Origin: Geobacter sp.
GTDB taxonomy: Bacteria; Desulfobacterota; Desulfuromonadia; Geobacterales; Geobacteraceae
Length of the DNA: 64,000 nt
Direction of reading: 5' to 3'
Assembly: GCA_003490025.1 (NCBI GenBank)
Contig: DNJC01000018.1
Coordinates: forward strand, 16,217 to 80,216
The first letter of the stretch is position 1. Each line of letters begins with the position of its first letter. The notes below the pieces were generated by a model. That model searched no databases. It was not told the DNA's origin and worked only from the letters and a program-made list of their open reading frames with translations. The translations under genes were made by a program, and so were the position numbers. Positions 17,487-26,206 of this stretch are shown one piece after another.

Positions 17487-18479
17487 ATGGCAATCGCGAG
17501 AAAGAACCTGATCAAGGTCGGGTCGGAGGCAGAGGCAGAGGCGGAGCGTGATCGCGGTGCGGTGCGGGGCGCTGCCTTCAGGGACCGGGACGAGCCGGCG
17601 GCAGATATCGGCGGTTTCGGCGAGGCGGTCATCGACCCCGGCCCAGAGCCCCGGTCGCCGTCGCCCATCCGGCTCATCAGGGGATCCCTCCGACGCCTGA
17701 GCAGGAACCGTGGCGCCGAGAGAGAGCGCCAGGAGGAGGCCGCAGCGGACCTCCCGTTCCCCCCGGTGGTCCGCCCCTCGGACCAGGAGAAGATGGGGTA
17801 CGTCTCTCCGGTCTACTCGCTGTCGCGCTCGGTGCAGCTGAACCCACGGGTCATGCTGGCCAACCGCTGCGTCGCCTTTCTCCACGACAGCCCCGAGGTG
17901 GAGTACTACCGCCAGCTGAGGACCAGGATCCTGCAGCTGAACGGCGGGGAGGGGGGGGCGACCATCATGGTGACCAGCGCGCTCCCCGGCGAGGGGAAGA
18001 CGCTCACGGCGATCAACCTCGCGCTCACCTTCGCCAGGGAGTTCAAGCAGACGGCGCTCCTGGTGGACTGCGACCTGAGGCAGCAGCAGGTCCACTCCAG
18101 CATGGGGTTTCCCAGCGAGCGGGGGCTGGTCGACTACCTGATGGACGACTGCCCGATCACGGAGCTCTTCGTCTGGCCGGGTGTGGACAAACTCTCCGTC
18201 ATCTCGGGCGGCAGGACCGTCAGGGACAGCTGCGAGCTCCTCGGCTCCCCCGGCATGAGGGACCTCGTTCACGACATGAAGCACCGCTACCCCGAGAGGT
18301 ACGTCTTCTTCGACCTCCCCTCGGTACTTACCAGCGCGGACGCGGTCGCCTTCGCGCCGTTGGTCGACTACATCCTCGTCGTGGCCCAGGCCGGCCGGAC
18401 CTCGCTCAAGGACATAAACAGCGCCGTGCAGCTTCTGCCTGCCCATAAGCTCCTGGGGCTGGTCATGAACCATCACTAG
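17487..18479 (+). CDS. BY-kinase-like ATPase of the EPS locus (CpsD/CapB family)
   Basis: This 330-residue cytoplasmic protein has Walker A GEGKTLTAINLALTFA (about residues 169-184), Walker A' LLVDCDLRQQQVH (about 192-204) and Walker B YVFFDLPSVLTSADA (about 273-287), the set of bacterial tyrosine kinases. The first ~120 residues are charged and low in complexity (AEAEAERDRGA). The protein ends LGLVMNHH: there is no C-terminal tyrosine cluster, which BY-kinases normally autophosphorylate, so it may be a signalling-only ATPase or use another site. It likely regulates the chain-length protein next to it. Confidence 0.85.
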   Translation: MAIARKNLIKVGSEAEAEAERDRGAVRGAAFRDRDEPAADIGGFGEAVIDPGPEPRSPSPIRLIRGSLRRLSRNRGAERERQEEAAADLPFPPVVRPSDQEKMGYVSPVYSLSRSVQLNPRVMLANRCVAFLHDSPEVEYYRQLRTRILQLNGGEGGATIMVTSALPGEGKTLTAINLALTFAREFKQTALLVDCDLRQQQVHSSMGFPSERGLVDYLMDDCPITELFVWPGVDKLSVISGGRTVRDSCELLGSPGMRDLVHDMKHRYPERYVFFDLPSVLTSADAVAFAPLVDYILVVAQAGRTSLKDINSAVQLLPAHKLLGLVMNHH

Positions 18480-18513
18480 CGCCCCCCTACAGGCCGCCCT
18501 CCGGAGGAAGAAC

Positions 18514-19764
18514 ATGAACAGACAGCGGCAGACGGTTGTGGTGGTAGGCCTTGGCTACATAGGGCTTCCCACCGCGTCCATCCTCGCCACCCGGGGGCAC
18601 ACGGTCATCGGGGTGGACGTCAACGAAGGTACCGTCAGGACCATCAATTCCGGCAAAATCCATATTGTCGAGCCGGACCTGGACGTGCTGGTCCGCTCGG
18701 CAGTCAACAGCGGCAATCTGAAGGCGGTAACCGCCCCGGAGGAAGGTGACGCCTTCATACTGGCCGTCCCCACCCCGTTCGTCCAGGAGAGCCCGGGGCA
18801 TGAAAAGGTCCCGGACCTGAGCTACATAGACGCGGCGACCAGGTCCATCGCACCCTTTTTGCGCGAGGGAAACCTGGTGATCCTGGAGTCGACCTCTCCC
18901 GTGGGGACCACCGAGCGCATAGCCGGGCTGATCGCGGAGTTGCGCCCCGATCTGGCGCAGGAAGGGTCGGGGGCGCGCAAATACCTCTCGGTGCACCTCG
19001 CCCACTGCCCGGAGCGGGTGCTCCCCGGCCATATCCTGCGCGAGCTGGTGGACAACGACCGGATCATAGGCGGGATCACCAGGGTAGCCGCGGAGAAGGC
19101 CCGGGATCTCTACAAGAGCTTTTGCAACGGCGGGATGCACCTGACCGACGCCCGCACCGCGGAAATGGCTAAGCTCGTGGAAAACTCCTCGCGCGACGTC
19201 AGCATCGCCTTCGCCAACGAACTCTCCATGATCTGCGATAAGCTGGGGATCAACGTCTGGGAACTGATCGAGCTGGCCAACAGGCACCCGAGGGTGAACA
19301 TCCTGCAGCCGGGTCCCGGGGTGGGGGGACACTGCATCGCGGTCGACCCCTGGTTCATTGTGGCGGCGGCCCCCAAGGAGGCGAGGCTCATCCGCACCGC
19401 CCGCGAGGTCAACGACGCCAAACCCCACTGGGTGCTGGACCGGGTACGGGCGAAGGCGGAACGGTTCAAGGACCCGGTTATCGGCTGCCTGGGGCTTTCC
19501 TTCAAGGCGAACATCGACGACCTGCGGGAATCGCCGGCCATGGAAATCACCCTGGAACTGATCCGATCCGGAGTGGGACGGGTCATGGCCTGCGAGCCCA
19601 ATATCGAAGGTGGGAGAGGCGATCTGCCGCTTCATGAAATGGACGAGGTGCTGCGCGAGGCGGATATCCTGTTGGTGCTGGTCGATCACGAGGAATTCAA
19701 GGATATCGACCGCGAGCTTCTCAAGGAGAAGGTGGTCATCGATACCCGGGGTGTATGGCGCTAG
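18514..19764 (+). CDS. wecC: UDP-N-acetyl-D-mannosamine dehydrogenase
   Basis: This 416-residue protein has the Rossmann motif VVVGLGYIGLPTASILATRG at the start and the long WecC signature around LANRHPRVNILQPGPGVGG with catalytic Cys274 in GGHCIAVDPWF. Near-identity to E. coli WecC is visible in IHIVEPDLD, ESTSPVGTTE, CPERVLPG and DDLRESPAMEI. It oxidises UDP-ManNAc to UDP-ManNAcA using two NAD+. The matching epimerase (wecB) is not in the window. A GGAGGAAG site precedes the ATG. It is the last gene of the EPS block; a strong hairpin follows 41 bp after the stop. Confidence 0.93.
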   Translation: MNRQRQTVVVVGLGYIGLPTASILATRGHTVIGVDVNEGTVRTINSGKIHIVEPDLDVLVRSAVNSGNLKAVTAPEEGDAFILAVPTPFVQESPGHEKVPDLSYIDAATRSIAPFLREGNLVILESTSPVGTTERIAGLIAELRPDLAQEGSGARKYLSVHLAHCPERVLPGHILRELVDNDRIIGGITRVAAEKARDLYKSFCNGGMHLTDARTAEMAKLVENSSRDVSIAFANELSMICDKLGINVWELIELANRHPRVNILQPGPGVGGHCIAVDPWFIVAAAPKEARLIRTAREVNDAKPHWVLDRVRAKAERFKDPVIGCLGLSFKANIDDLRESPAMEITLELIRSGVGRVMACEPNIEGGRGDLPLHEMDEVLREADILLVLVDHEEFKDIDRELLKEKVVIDTRGVWR

Positions 19765-19804
19765 TTTGGAAGTGCTCTAAGCGCCGGGCTGGAGAAGACG
19801 GAAA

Positions 19805-19838
19805 GCGAGGCCCCCTGGGTTGATCCAGGGGGCCTCGC
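19805..19838. terminator. Strong hairpin between convergent genes
   Basis: A perfect 14-bp stem (GCGAGGCCCCCTGG, 6-nt loop GTTGAT, then its reverse complement) lies between wecC (+) and the metallophosphoesterase (-). Flanking AAA and GCTTT give a weak T-run on the + side. It probably ends both transcripts. Confidence 0.75.
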
Positions 19839-19868
19839 GCTTTCATCTCCGCTTTACCGGTTAGTGTG

Positions 19869-21569
19869 TCAATCCTCGAGCCTGACGACTGCGAATTCCC
19901 CTTCGTGATTGAGAACGGCCCAGGCGGTCTTGGTGAAGGGATCGATGCCGTAGGTGCCCAGGGGGTAACCCGGGTTCCATGACCCCTTGACGAACCTGCT
20001 CGCGCCGTCGTGGTTGGCTTCGACCGCGTTGGTCCACTTGCCGGTTGCGTCCTTCGCCGCCAGGCGGTAGCCGCCGTTGCCCAGATGCAGCCCGTTCACC
20101 CGCCGGTCGTCATAGGTCATCGCCAGCACGTACTCGTCGCACTTCTTGCTCTCTGCCTGGCTCGGCAGGTACCCGTTCAGGTCGAGCCCCCGGGCGGGGT
20201 TTTCCCAAAGGCTCAGGTTGTCGGCCATGCCCCAGAGGCGCAGCACCTTGCTCGCCGCGTTGTCTCCGGTACGCGCCGTCGACCAGCCGGTGTTAACCGT
20301 CTTGGTCAGCGGGCGCAGGAGATAGTCGGTCTCGTCGTTGCCGTTCGCGCCGCCCAGGATCTTGGCCGACGTTCCCTCGAAGCTGTCCTGCACGCAGGTG
20401 TAGGACTCGCCGTGGCGGACCTCGAACTGCCTGCCGTTAAGGCTGTACCCGAAGCTCTCGCGCAGATGGAAGACGAAGGAGCCCGGAGGGAGCACGAGGT
20501 CGAGGTCGCCGTAATCGGAGGCGTGGCTGGCGGAGTAGAAGTCGACGGTCACCTGCGGACCGTCTACGGTGAAGATGTAATAGCCGATGGTGAAGAGTTC
20601 CTGCTGCAGAGGCGTTTCGCGGCCGTCGTCGCCGGCCTTGGGGATGTAGAACTTGTAGCTGTTCGACGAGCAGATGACCTGCCCCACGCTCTCCCTGCCG
20701 CTGGAGGTCTTGACGATGGAGCGGTGGTGCATGTGGTCGTGGCCGCCGAACTGGAAGCGGACACCGTTGGACGCAAGGCTCGCGATGAACTCGTCCCGGG
20801 CGGAAGCGTTCGAGGTGAGGTCGGCGCCGAACAGGACGTCCTTGTGGTTCTGGCCGATCAGGTTCTTGTGCGAGAAGACGAAGGCGTGACTGTCGGAGGG
20901 CCTCGACTCGAGCACCGAGTTGACCCAGGCTACCTGGTCCACCATGTTGTTGTTGCTGCTGCCGTTGAAGCTGGTGCCGTCGGTCCTGGTGAACTGGTCC
21001 AGCATGACGCAGCGCACGTTGTCGTAGTCGAAGGCGTAGGAGAGGCCGTCGAGCCTGGAGCCTGCCGGGTCGCTCGCCGTGGCGGGCATGATCGGGCTCT
21101 GAAAGTTCGTTGCGGCGTGCACGTTTGGGCCGTAACCCTTGGTCTGCGGGAAGATGAGCGGGAGTTCCTTCGCCGCGGTGGCGCTCGCTTCGTGGTTGCC
21201 GCGTAGCGGGAAGAAGCCGATTCCGGCGTTGTACAGGGGCTGGGCGGCCTCTGCGCGGGTGGGGAGGGTACGCACGCCGTTCACGCTCTCCACGTCCGCC
21301 AGGTCGCCCACCTGAATGGCGAACTTCACGTCGTGGTGGATGAACTGCTGGTTCAGTGCGTTGATGACGGAAACCGCGCACGAACCCGGTTCGCCTCCGG
21401 CGTTCAGCCCGGCGCGCCACTGGGTGTCCGCCATGACGCCGAACTTCCACGAGCCGCTCGAAGCAAGCGCCCTTCTGGGGGTGAGGAGCGGGAAGTGCAT
21501 CGCCAGCGCGAGGCCCGCCAGCCCCTGACCACTCAACTTCATGAAATCCCTTCTGTTCAGCTGCTTCAT
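19869..21569 (-). CDS. Tat-exported metallophosphoesterase
   Basis: This 566-residue protein begins with a twin-arginine signal (NRRDFMKLSGQGLAGLALAM). Calcineurin-like metal-binding motifs follow in order: GVMADTQ, QVGDLADVES, LRGNHEA, FSHKNL and the terminal GGHDHMHH. The first motif reads ADTQ where ADTH/DxH is more usual. It should act on phosphoesters in the periplasm or outside the cell; the substrate is unknown. The C-terminal ~200 residues look like a beta-rich accessory domain. GAGGAAGAA precedes the ATG. It is convergent with the EPS block and in the same direction as the Ppk1-like gene, with ~257 bp between them. Confidence 0.85.
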   Translation of the reverse strand: MKQLNRRDFMKLSGQGLAGLALAMHFPLLTPRRALASSGSWKFGVMADTQWRAGLNAGGEPGSCAVSVINALNQQFIHHDVKFAIQVGDLADVESVNGVRTLPTRAEAAQPLYNAGIGFFPLRGNHEASATAAKELPLIFPQTKGYGPNVHAATNFQSPIMPATASDPAGSRLDGLSYAFDYDNVRCVMLDQFTRTDGTSFNGSSNNNMVDQVAWVNSVLESRPSDSHAFVFSHKNLIGQNHKDVLFGADLTSNASARDEFIASLASNGVRFQFGGHDHMHHRSIVKTSSGRESVGQVICSSNSYKFYIPKAGDDGRETPLQQELFTIGYYIFTVDGPQVTVDFYSASHASDYGDLDLVLPPGSFVFHLRESFGYSLNGRQFEVRHGESYTCVQDSFEGTSAKILGGANGNDETDYLLRPLTKTVNTGWSTARTGDNAASKVLRLWGMADNLSLWENPARGLDLNGYLPSQAESKKCDEYVLAMTYDDRRVNGLHLGNGGYRLAAKDATGKWTNAVEANHDGASRFVKGSWNPGYPLGTYGIDPFTKTAWAVLNHEGEFAVVRLED

Positions 21570-21826
21570 TTCTTCCTCCTTGGTTTCCTCGATGGGCGCA
21601 TTCGGTTGGCATGTCCCGGCCTTGGCGGTCTGCTGCTACAGGGACGCGTATACAATTACCACGCCGATGTTTCTTCCACGTTTCGGGCGTGATAAATGTT
21701 AGTGACATCTCATTTTAATGAGAGGTGAGGGGCGCCGGCCTGGGGCGGCCGGCCAGAGGAGGGTAAACATGGGGGAGGTTGGGTCGAAGGTGGGCGATGT
21801 GCGCTATGCGCAGGATGGGCCGGCTT

Positions 21827-23959
21827 TTAGATCCTGATGCGCTTCCCCTTCAATACGGCCTTGGAACGTTGTTCGGCCCGCGCCATCAGGATCTGGTGAC
21901 TTCCATCGTTGCTTTTCACGTTGGCGGGCATGCGCTGGACGTAATCGCCGTCCGGCAGCATATCCCAGACCTGGCGCTGGTCCGCATAGTGGAGATCGAG
22001 GATAAAGCCGAGTTCCTGCTTGAGTTCCGGGGCTTCGACCGGGATGAGGAGTTCAATCCGCGCCTCCAGGTTTCGTTTCATCAAGTCGGCCGAACCGATG
22101 AAATACTCATCCTCGCCGGCGTTTCGGAAGTGATAGATGCGGGAGTGCTCCATGAACCGGCCTACCATGCTGATGACCCGGATGTTCTCGGAAAGTCCGG
22201 GTATGCCGGGTCGCAAACGGCAGGTGTCACGGACGATGAGGTCTATCTTCACGCCGGAGAGTGAGGCGCGGTACAGGGCCTCCACGATGTCGCAGTCTTC
22301 CAGCGCGTTCATCTTGAAGCGGATAAGCCCTCCTCCCTTTTCCGCGTGCAGTGCGGCTTCCCTCTCTATCTTTTTCAGGATGGCCTTCTTGAGGTTTCTG
22401 GGGGCAAGAATCAGCTTCCCGAAGTTCCGTTTCACGGCGAACCCGGTGGTCAGGTAGTTGAACAGCTCGGTAACGTCACGGCCGATGGTGTCGTCGCAGG
22501 TCATAAGACCGATGTCGCAGAACTCCCGCGACTTCTCCGCGTGGTAGTTGCCGGTCCCCATGTGGACGTAACGCCGCAACCCGGAGTAATCCTGGCGCAC
22601 GATCATTATCGCTTTGCAGTACGTTTTCAGCCCGACGACGCCGAAGGTGACGTGGATGCCGGCCTCCTCCATCGTTTCGGCCAGGTTGATGTTCGCCTGC
22701 TCGTCGAAGCGCGCCTTGAGTTCTATGACCACCGCCACCTGCTTGCCGTTGTGGGCCGCCAGGAGGAGCGAATCGACGATGCAGCTGTTGGCCGAGGTCC
22801 GGTAAAGGGTCATCTTGATCCCCGCCACCTTCGGGTCGGACGCGGCTTCCCGCAGCAGGCGCTCGACCGAGGAACCGAACGACTCGTACGGGTGCTGCAA
22901 GAGGATCGCACCTGCATCCCTGACGATATGGAAGATGCTGCGCGACGGATGGAGCAGATGGTGGTCCACGGGGTAGTAGGGCGGGGCGTGCAGTCTCGGG
23001 TGATCGAGGCGCGCGAGTTCCATCAGGTCGCGCATGGCCATCAGGGTGGGGACCTCGAACACGTCGCTTTCCTCGTTGAGCTGCAGTTCGCTCGCCAACC
23101 TGCCGCGGTGCACCTGGCCCATTCCCTTTTCCACCTCGAGCCGGACTATGGGCGCGAACTTCCGCTCCTTCAGTTCCGACTCGATCATGGCCATCAGGTC
23201 CTCTGCATCCTCCTCGTTTTTCTCGGTATTGGCATTGCGGGTCACGCGGAAGAGTTCGCAGCTTTTCACCTGCATCCCGGGAAAGAGGCCGTCCAGGTTG
23301 TGCATGATGACGTCTTCGAGAGGTACGAAATGGTCGCCGCCGCCAACCCTGATGAAGCGCGGTGTCCCGAATCCGACGGGGACCTTAACCCTGGCGAGAA
23401 TGGTCTGCCTGCTCTTGGGGTAGCCAAGCGAGACCAGGAGGTTGAGGGAGAGGTTGGAAATGAAGGGGAACGGGTGGGCCGGATCGATGGACTGCGGCGT
23501 CAGAAGGGGGAAGATGTTGGCGTGGTAGTACTGGCCGATCTGCTTCTTCTCCCTGGCGGATAGCTCGCCGTACGAGGCGAGGACGATCCCCTTGCCGCGA
23601 AGAAGCTGCTGCACCACGCGGAAAGCATCCTCCTTGGTCGCATCCAGTTCCCTGATCGCGGCGTGGCATTCCTGCACCTGCTGGCGGGGCGTACGGCCGT
23701 CGGGGGTGAGTTCCTGCATCCCCGCTCCGATCTGCTGCTTCAGGCCGCCGATGCGCTTCATGAAGAATTCGTCTATGTTACCGCTTACTATGGCGATGAA
23801 CTTCAACCGTTCCAGAAGCGGTAAACGCTCGTCCTGAGCCTCGTGCAGCACGCGGCGCTTGAAGGCGAGCCAGGTGAGTTCGCGGTTCAGGTACCACTGG
23901 GACTCTGCGGGGTCGAGGTCCGGCAAGGCTTCGCTGCAAGGGGAAAGCATGCTCTTCAT
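21827..23959 (-). CDS. ppk1: Polyphosphate kinase 1 family protein, catalytic His replaced by Tyr
   Basis: This ~711-residue protein matches Ppk1 throughout: N-terminal YLNRELTWLAFKRRVL, GNIDEFFMKR, IKMTLYRT (Arg equivalent to E. coli R375), ELKARFDEQANINLAE (R405 equivalent), HMGTGNYH, and the second catalytic His605 in MEHSRIYHF (H592 equivalent). The residue equivalent to the autophosphorylated H435 (GLKIHAK in E. coli) is Tyr447 here: GLKTYCK, codon TAC. The family makes polyphosphate from ATP. The start is set at 23,959 because GGAG lies 7 bp upstream; an in-frame ATG at 23,986 is possible. It could be a catalytically altered paralogue. Confidence 0.88.
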   Translation of the reverse strand: MKSMLSPCSEALPDLDPAESQWYLNRELTWLAFKRRVLHEAQDERLPLLERLKFIAIVSGNIDEFFMKRIGGLKQQIGAGMQELTPDGRTPRQQVQECHAAIRELDATKEDAFRVVQQLLRGKGIVLASYGELSAREKKQIGQYYHANIFPLLTPQSIDPAHPFPFISNLSLNLLVSLGYPKSRQTILARVKVPVGFGTPRFIRVGGGDHFVPLEDVIMHNLDGLFPGMQVKSCELFRVTRNANTEKNEEDAEDLMAMIESELKERKFAPIVRLEVEKGMGQVHRGRLASELQLNEESDVFEVPTLMAMRDLMELARLDHPRLHAPPYYPVDHHLLHPSRSIFHIVRDAGAILLQHPYESFGSSVERLLREAASDPKVAGIKMTLYRTSANSCIVDSLLLAAHNGKQVAVVIELKARFDEQANINLAETMEEAGIHVTFGVVGLKTYCKAIMIVRQDYSGLRRYVHMGTGNYHAEKSREFCDIGLMTCDDTIGRDVTELFNYLTTGFAVKRNFGKLILAPRNLKKAILKKIEREAALHAEKGGGLIRFKMNALEDCDIVEALYRASLSGVKIDLIVRDTCRLRPGIPGLSENIRVISMVGRFMEHSRIYHFRNAGEDEYFIGSADLMKRNLEARIELLIPVEAPELKQELGFILDLHYADQRQVWDMLPDGDYVQRMPANVKSNDGSHQILMARAEQRSKAVLKGKRIRI

Positions 23960-24028
23960 GGGGCGGCTCCGGTCATTGGTGCTCATAGAGACCCTTGTAC
24001 CGCATTGCCGCGCGACGTGGTGTAACAA

Positions 24029-24517
24029 GTATGTTAAATCTGGGTGGCTGATGCTTCATCGTATGCCGGCGGATTGTCCACTGGAACGTCTCCTCAAACC
24101 TCGAGCCGAGGTTCCTGCCGTTCTTGAAGAACATGAAAATCTGCTGTTGCACCTGATCTCGAAGCTCTATGCGCGAATCGTTGATCGTCACCACTGGCCT
24201 CACGTTCGGGGTCAAACCTGCGGCTGGTGCTGCTTTAGAGGCTATAGGACACAGTTCGTGAAGCCTGGTGTACTCAAAGAAATGGAAATTGTATCTATTG
24301 CGGCTTGGTCTTGGGGGGCGGCTCTTAACGCCGTTCTTTTACGTCAGCCAGTCGTTGGACATTAATTGAGGAGGGCAAGGTGGTGCTGACAAAAGGATTG
24401 CCGTCAATCTCGCCCCCCGCTGACTTCAAGAAGCAGGGGGGGATTCCACGCATCCCTAACTAAAAGGCCGCCGCGCTTCGCGACTGGTGCTTAAATTGTC
24501 GTCTCTACTGTCAACCG
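24029..24517. other. Intergenic stretch without a convincing gene
   Basis: Both strands carry open stretches of 80-100 codons here, but they lack a ribosome site, overlap the Ppk1-like start or show no recognisable motif. The DNA is less GC-rich than the left flank. It lies between a core-type gene and the integrase, so it may be the eroded left end of the mobile element. No tRNA gene is seen in it. Confidence 0.4.
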
Positions 24518-25804
24518 CTAAAGGCAGGCCCTTTTAACTGTTTTTGGATGTATCAGTGACTCAACGTGTTTGGACCATTTTATCAGAGCAGCTTTTTTTT
24601 GCTTGTCATACTTGTACAGGTTGTAGACACTCTTCACCCCGCCCTGGATATGGTTGAGGACTGCTTCAGCATGTTCTTCGGGGACTCCTATTCTGGCCAT
24701 TCCGGTCCGCAGGGTGCGGCGCAGGTCTTTCGGGGTCCAGCGCGGCAAACCGAGATATTGGTTCGTCTTGTCCTCCGTCAGTTCATGTGAAATTGTGCCG
24801 GGTCTCATGCCGCCTTCCGCCTGTGCTCCCCTTCCTCTTCCACGCGCGGGGAAGACGTAGTCGCTGTCACTTTTCGGAGGCAGGAAGGATTTCGCCAGAG
24901 GAGTCAAATACACCCTGTGGTCGCTTGGGGGACGACTGAGGTTCGGATTGATCTCAGTCTTGATCCGTCTCCAGTTGATTTGCCACCAGTCTGCCTCTAT
25001 CTCACTCCACATCATCCCGGTTACTTCGCCGGGTCTCTGCCCCGTCAGGAGCATTAAAAGCAGTGCCCGTCCTTTTTCGGTGTCCTTTACCTGTTCCCAA
25101 ATGATCTTGATCTCCTTATCTGACAATACCCGATCCCCTGATTTGGGTGCTATACCGCGAACCTGCTTTTGGACGCCTACAAAAGGGTTAAACAAAGCAT
25201 GCCCTCGGGCAACAGCGTATTCGAACATGGTCTGCCCAGCTTTTTTTACATTCCGGGCCTGACCTGGTGCCCGCTTTTGAATGTCTGAAATCAAAGCGAT
25301 TGCATCCGGCCGGGAAATCGCCTTTACAGGCCGCTGCTCCCAGACCTTAAGAACGTCGTTGTTCAATGTCCTGGTCTGTTGTTTAACCGAGCGCGGAACC
25401 AGTGATGTTAGGGATTCGAGGTAGAGAGGGATCAACTTCCCTACTGTCATGACCTCCGGCACCGGCGGCGGTTCCGGAGGCGGGGTTAAGGGATCGATGC
25501 CTGCGCCGACCTGGCCAAACGCCGCGGAATACTTCGTTCGCGCTTCAGCAAGGGTGATGTACGGAGTTCTTGCCTCCGATGGCGGGGCGTAAGGTCCCAA
25601 ATTCAAAAACCGACGCTTGCCGTTGAAGTGGTACATGTAAAAAAAGGTGATCATGCCAGTTTTACGGACCCGGATGCCGAACCCGTGGCGCTCCCGGATA
25701 TCGTACTCCTTTTCGGGTGGGTGGGTTTTGAGCCACGCCCTCAATGCCTTGAGATATATGTCTGTCAAGTCCCCTTTGAGTTCGGGACCTTTATCTTTTG
25801 TCAT
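24518..25804 (-). CDS. Tyrosine recombinase / site-specific integrase (P4-like)
   Basis: This 428-residue protein has an N-terminal arm-binding domain of the DUF4102 type (GFGIRVRKTGMITFFYMY; KRRFLNLGPYAPPS; ITLAEAR) and a C-terminal catalytic domain with Arg in LLTGQRPGEVTGMMWSEI, the second-Arg box DLRRTLRTGMA and, near the end, the H/Y part HIQGGVKSVYNLYKYD with the nucleophilic Tyr. GGAGGTG precedes the ATG. It points away from the tRNA-Phe fragment, which lies ~190 bp beyond its start. It is the integrase of an element that used a tRNA-Phe gene as target. Confidence 0.92.
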   Translation of the reverse strand: MTKDKGPELKGDLTDIYLKALRAWLKTHPPEKEYDIRERHGFGIRVRKTGMITFFYMYHFNGKRRFLNLGPYAPPSEARTPYITLAEARTKYSAAFGQVGAGIDPLTPPPEPPPVPEVMTVGKLIPLYLESLTSLVPRSVKQQTRTLNNDVLKVWEQRPVKAISRPDAIALISDIQKRAPGQARNVKKAGQTMFEYAVARGHALFNPFVGVQKQVRGIAPKSGDRVLSDKEIKIIWEQVKDTEKGRALLLMLLTGQRPGEVTGMMWSEIEADWWQINWRRIKTEINPNLSRPPSDHRVYLTPLAKSFLPPKSDSDYVFPARGRGRGAQAEGGMRPGTISHELTEDKTNQYLGLPRWTPKDLRRTLRTGMARIGVPEEHAEAVLNHIQGGVKSVYNLYKYDKQKKAALIKWSKHVESLIHPKTVKRACL

Positions 25805-25875
25805 GGCGCACCTCCGTGGCCTTGCGCGTGGCCTCCGCGTGGCTTACGTTATAGTGGACGTAGGGTAAACTTCGC

Positions 25876-25975
25876 GAAACATCCTGAAACAAATATTAGG
25901 TCCTATGCCTAATTAAGTCAAATAAAACGGCTATTTAATAGCTGTCGGAGCACATAGGGAAACATTCGGAAACAA
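25876..25975. repeat. Paired direct repeats, candidate integrase arm-type sites
   Basis: GAAACAT-3 bp-GAAACAA occurs twice with identical internal spacing: 25,876-25,892 and 25,959-25,975. Between the pairs are two small palindromes (ATTAGG...CCTAAT at 25,895-25,913 and GCTATTTAATAGC at 25,930-25,942). All of this lies between the integrase start and the tRNA-Phe fragment, where arm-binding sites of a tyrosine recombinase are expected. Confidence 0.6.
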
Positions 25976-25993
25976 GCGAAAAGGACTGACCAA

Positions 25994-26041
25994 AGGATTG
26001 AAAATCCTCGTGTCGGCGGTTCGATTCCGTCTCTGGCACCA
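25994..26041 (+). other. 3' fragment of tRNA-Phe (attachment site)
   Basis: The last 48 nt of a tRNA-Phe gene are present: anticodon loop TTGAAAA (anticodon GAA), variable loop, T-arm GGCGG-TTCGATT-CCGTC, 3' acceptor strand TCTGGCA and encoded CCA. The 5' half is missing: no matching acceptor strand (TGCCAGA) or D-arm lies at the right distance, and the outer anticodon-stem pair is A:C. This is the footprint of integration into the 3' end of a tRNA gene. The orientation and the following terminator suggest that chromosome lies to the right and the element to the left. Confidence 0.8.
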
Positions 26042-26052
26042 TTTTTAACAAT

Positions 26053-26093
26053 AAAAACAGGCATCTACGTTTTAGCGTAGGTGCCTGTTTTTT
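26053..26093 (+). terminator. Rho-independent terminator after the tRNA-Phe fragment
   Basis: A long stem (AACAGGCATCTACG, loop TTTTAG, CGTAGGTGCCTGTT with one mismatch) is followed by a run of T. It sits 11 bp after the CCA end, as expected for the native tRNA-Phe terminator left on the chromosomal side. Confidence 0.85.
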
Positions 26094-26206
26094 GTTGGCC
26101 CTAGCCATCGGCCAGGGTGCCAGATGAGCAAACAGCAGGTCATCTGAGTTGCAGGTTTCTTCCCGGCAGCCCGGTTAACGGCGCATTAAGATACAGAAAG
26201 CATTTA

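Noticed and set aside
1..19764. A PEP-CTERM or VPLPA-CTERM substrate protein for the exosortase
   Set aside because: No protein in the window ends with the motif-membrane segment-basic tail pattern; the C-termini of all exported proteins here were read.
19869..21569. Long + strand open frame across the metallophosphoesterase gene
   Set aside because: It is a GC-rich antisense shadow; the - strand protein has a Tat signal and the full set of metal-binding motifs.
23973..24365. Genes on either strand next to the Ppk1-like start
   Set aside because: They overlap the Ppk1-like start region, lack ribosome sites and show no family pattern.
25919..26041. A complete tRNA-Phe gene
   Set aside because: The acceptor 5' strand and D-arm are missing and one anticodon-stem pair is mismatched; only the 3' 48 nt are present.
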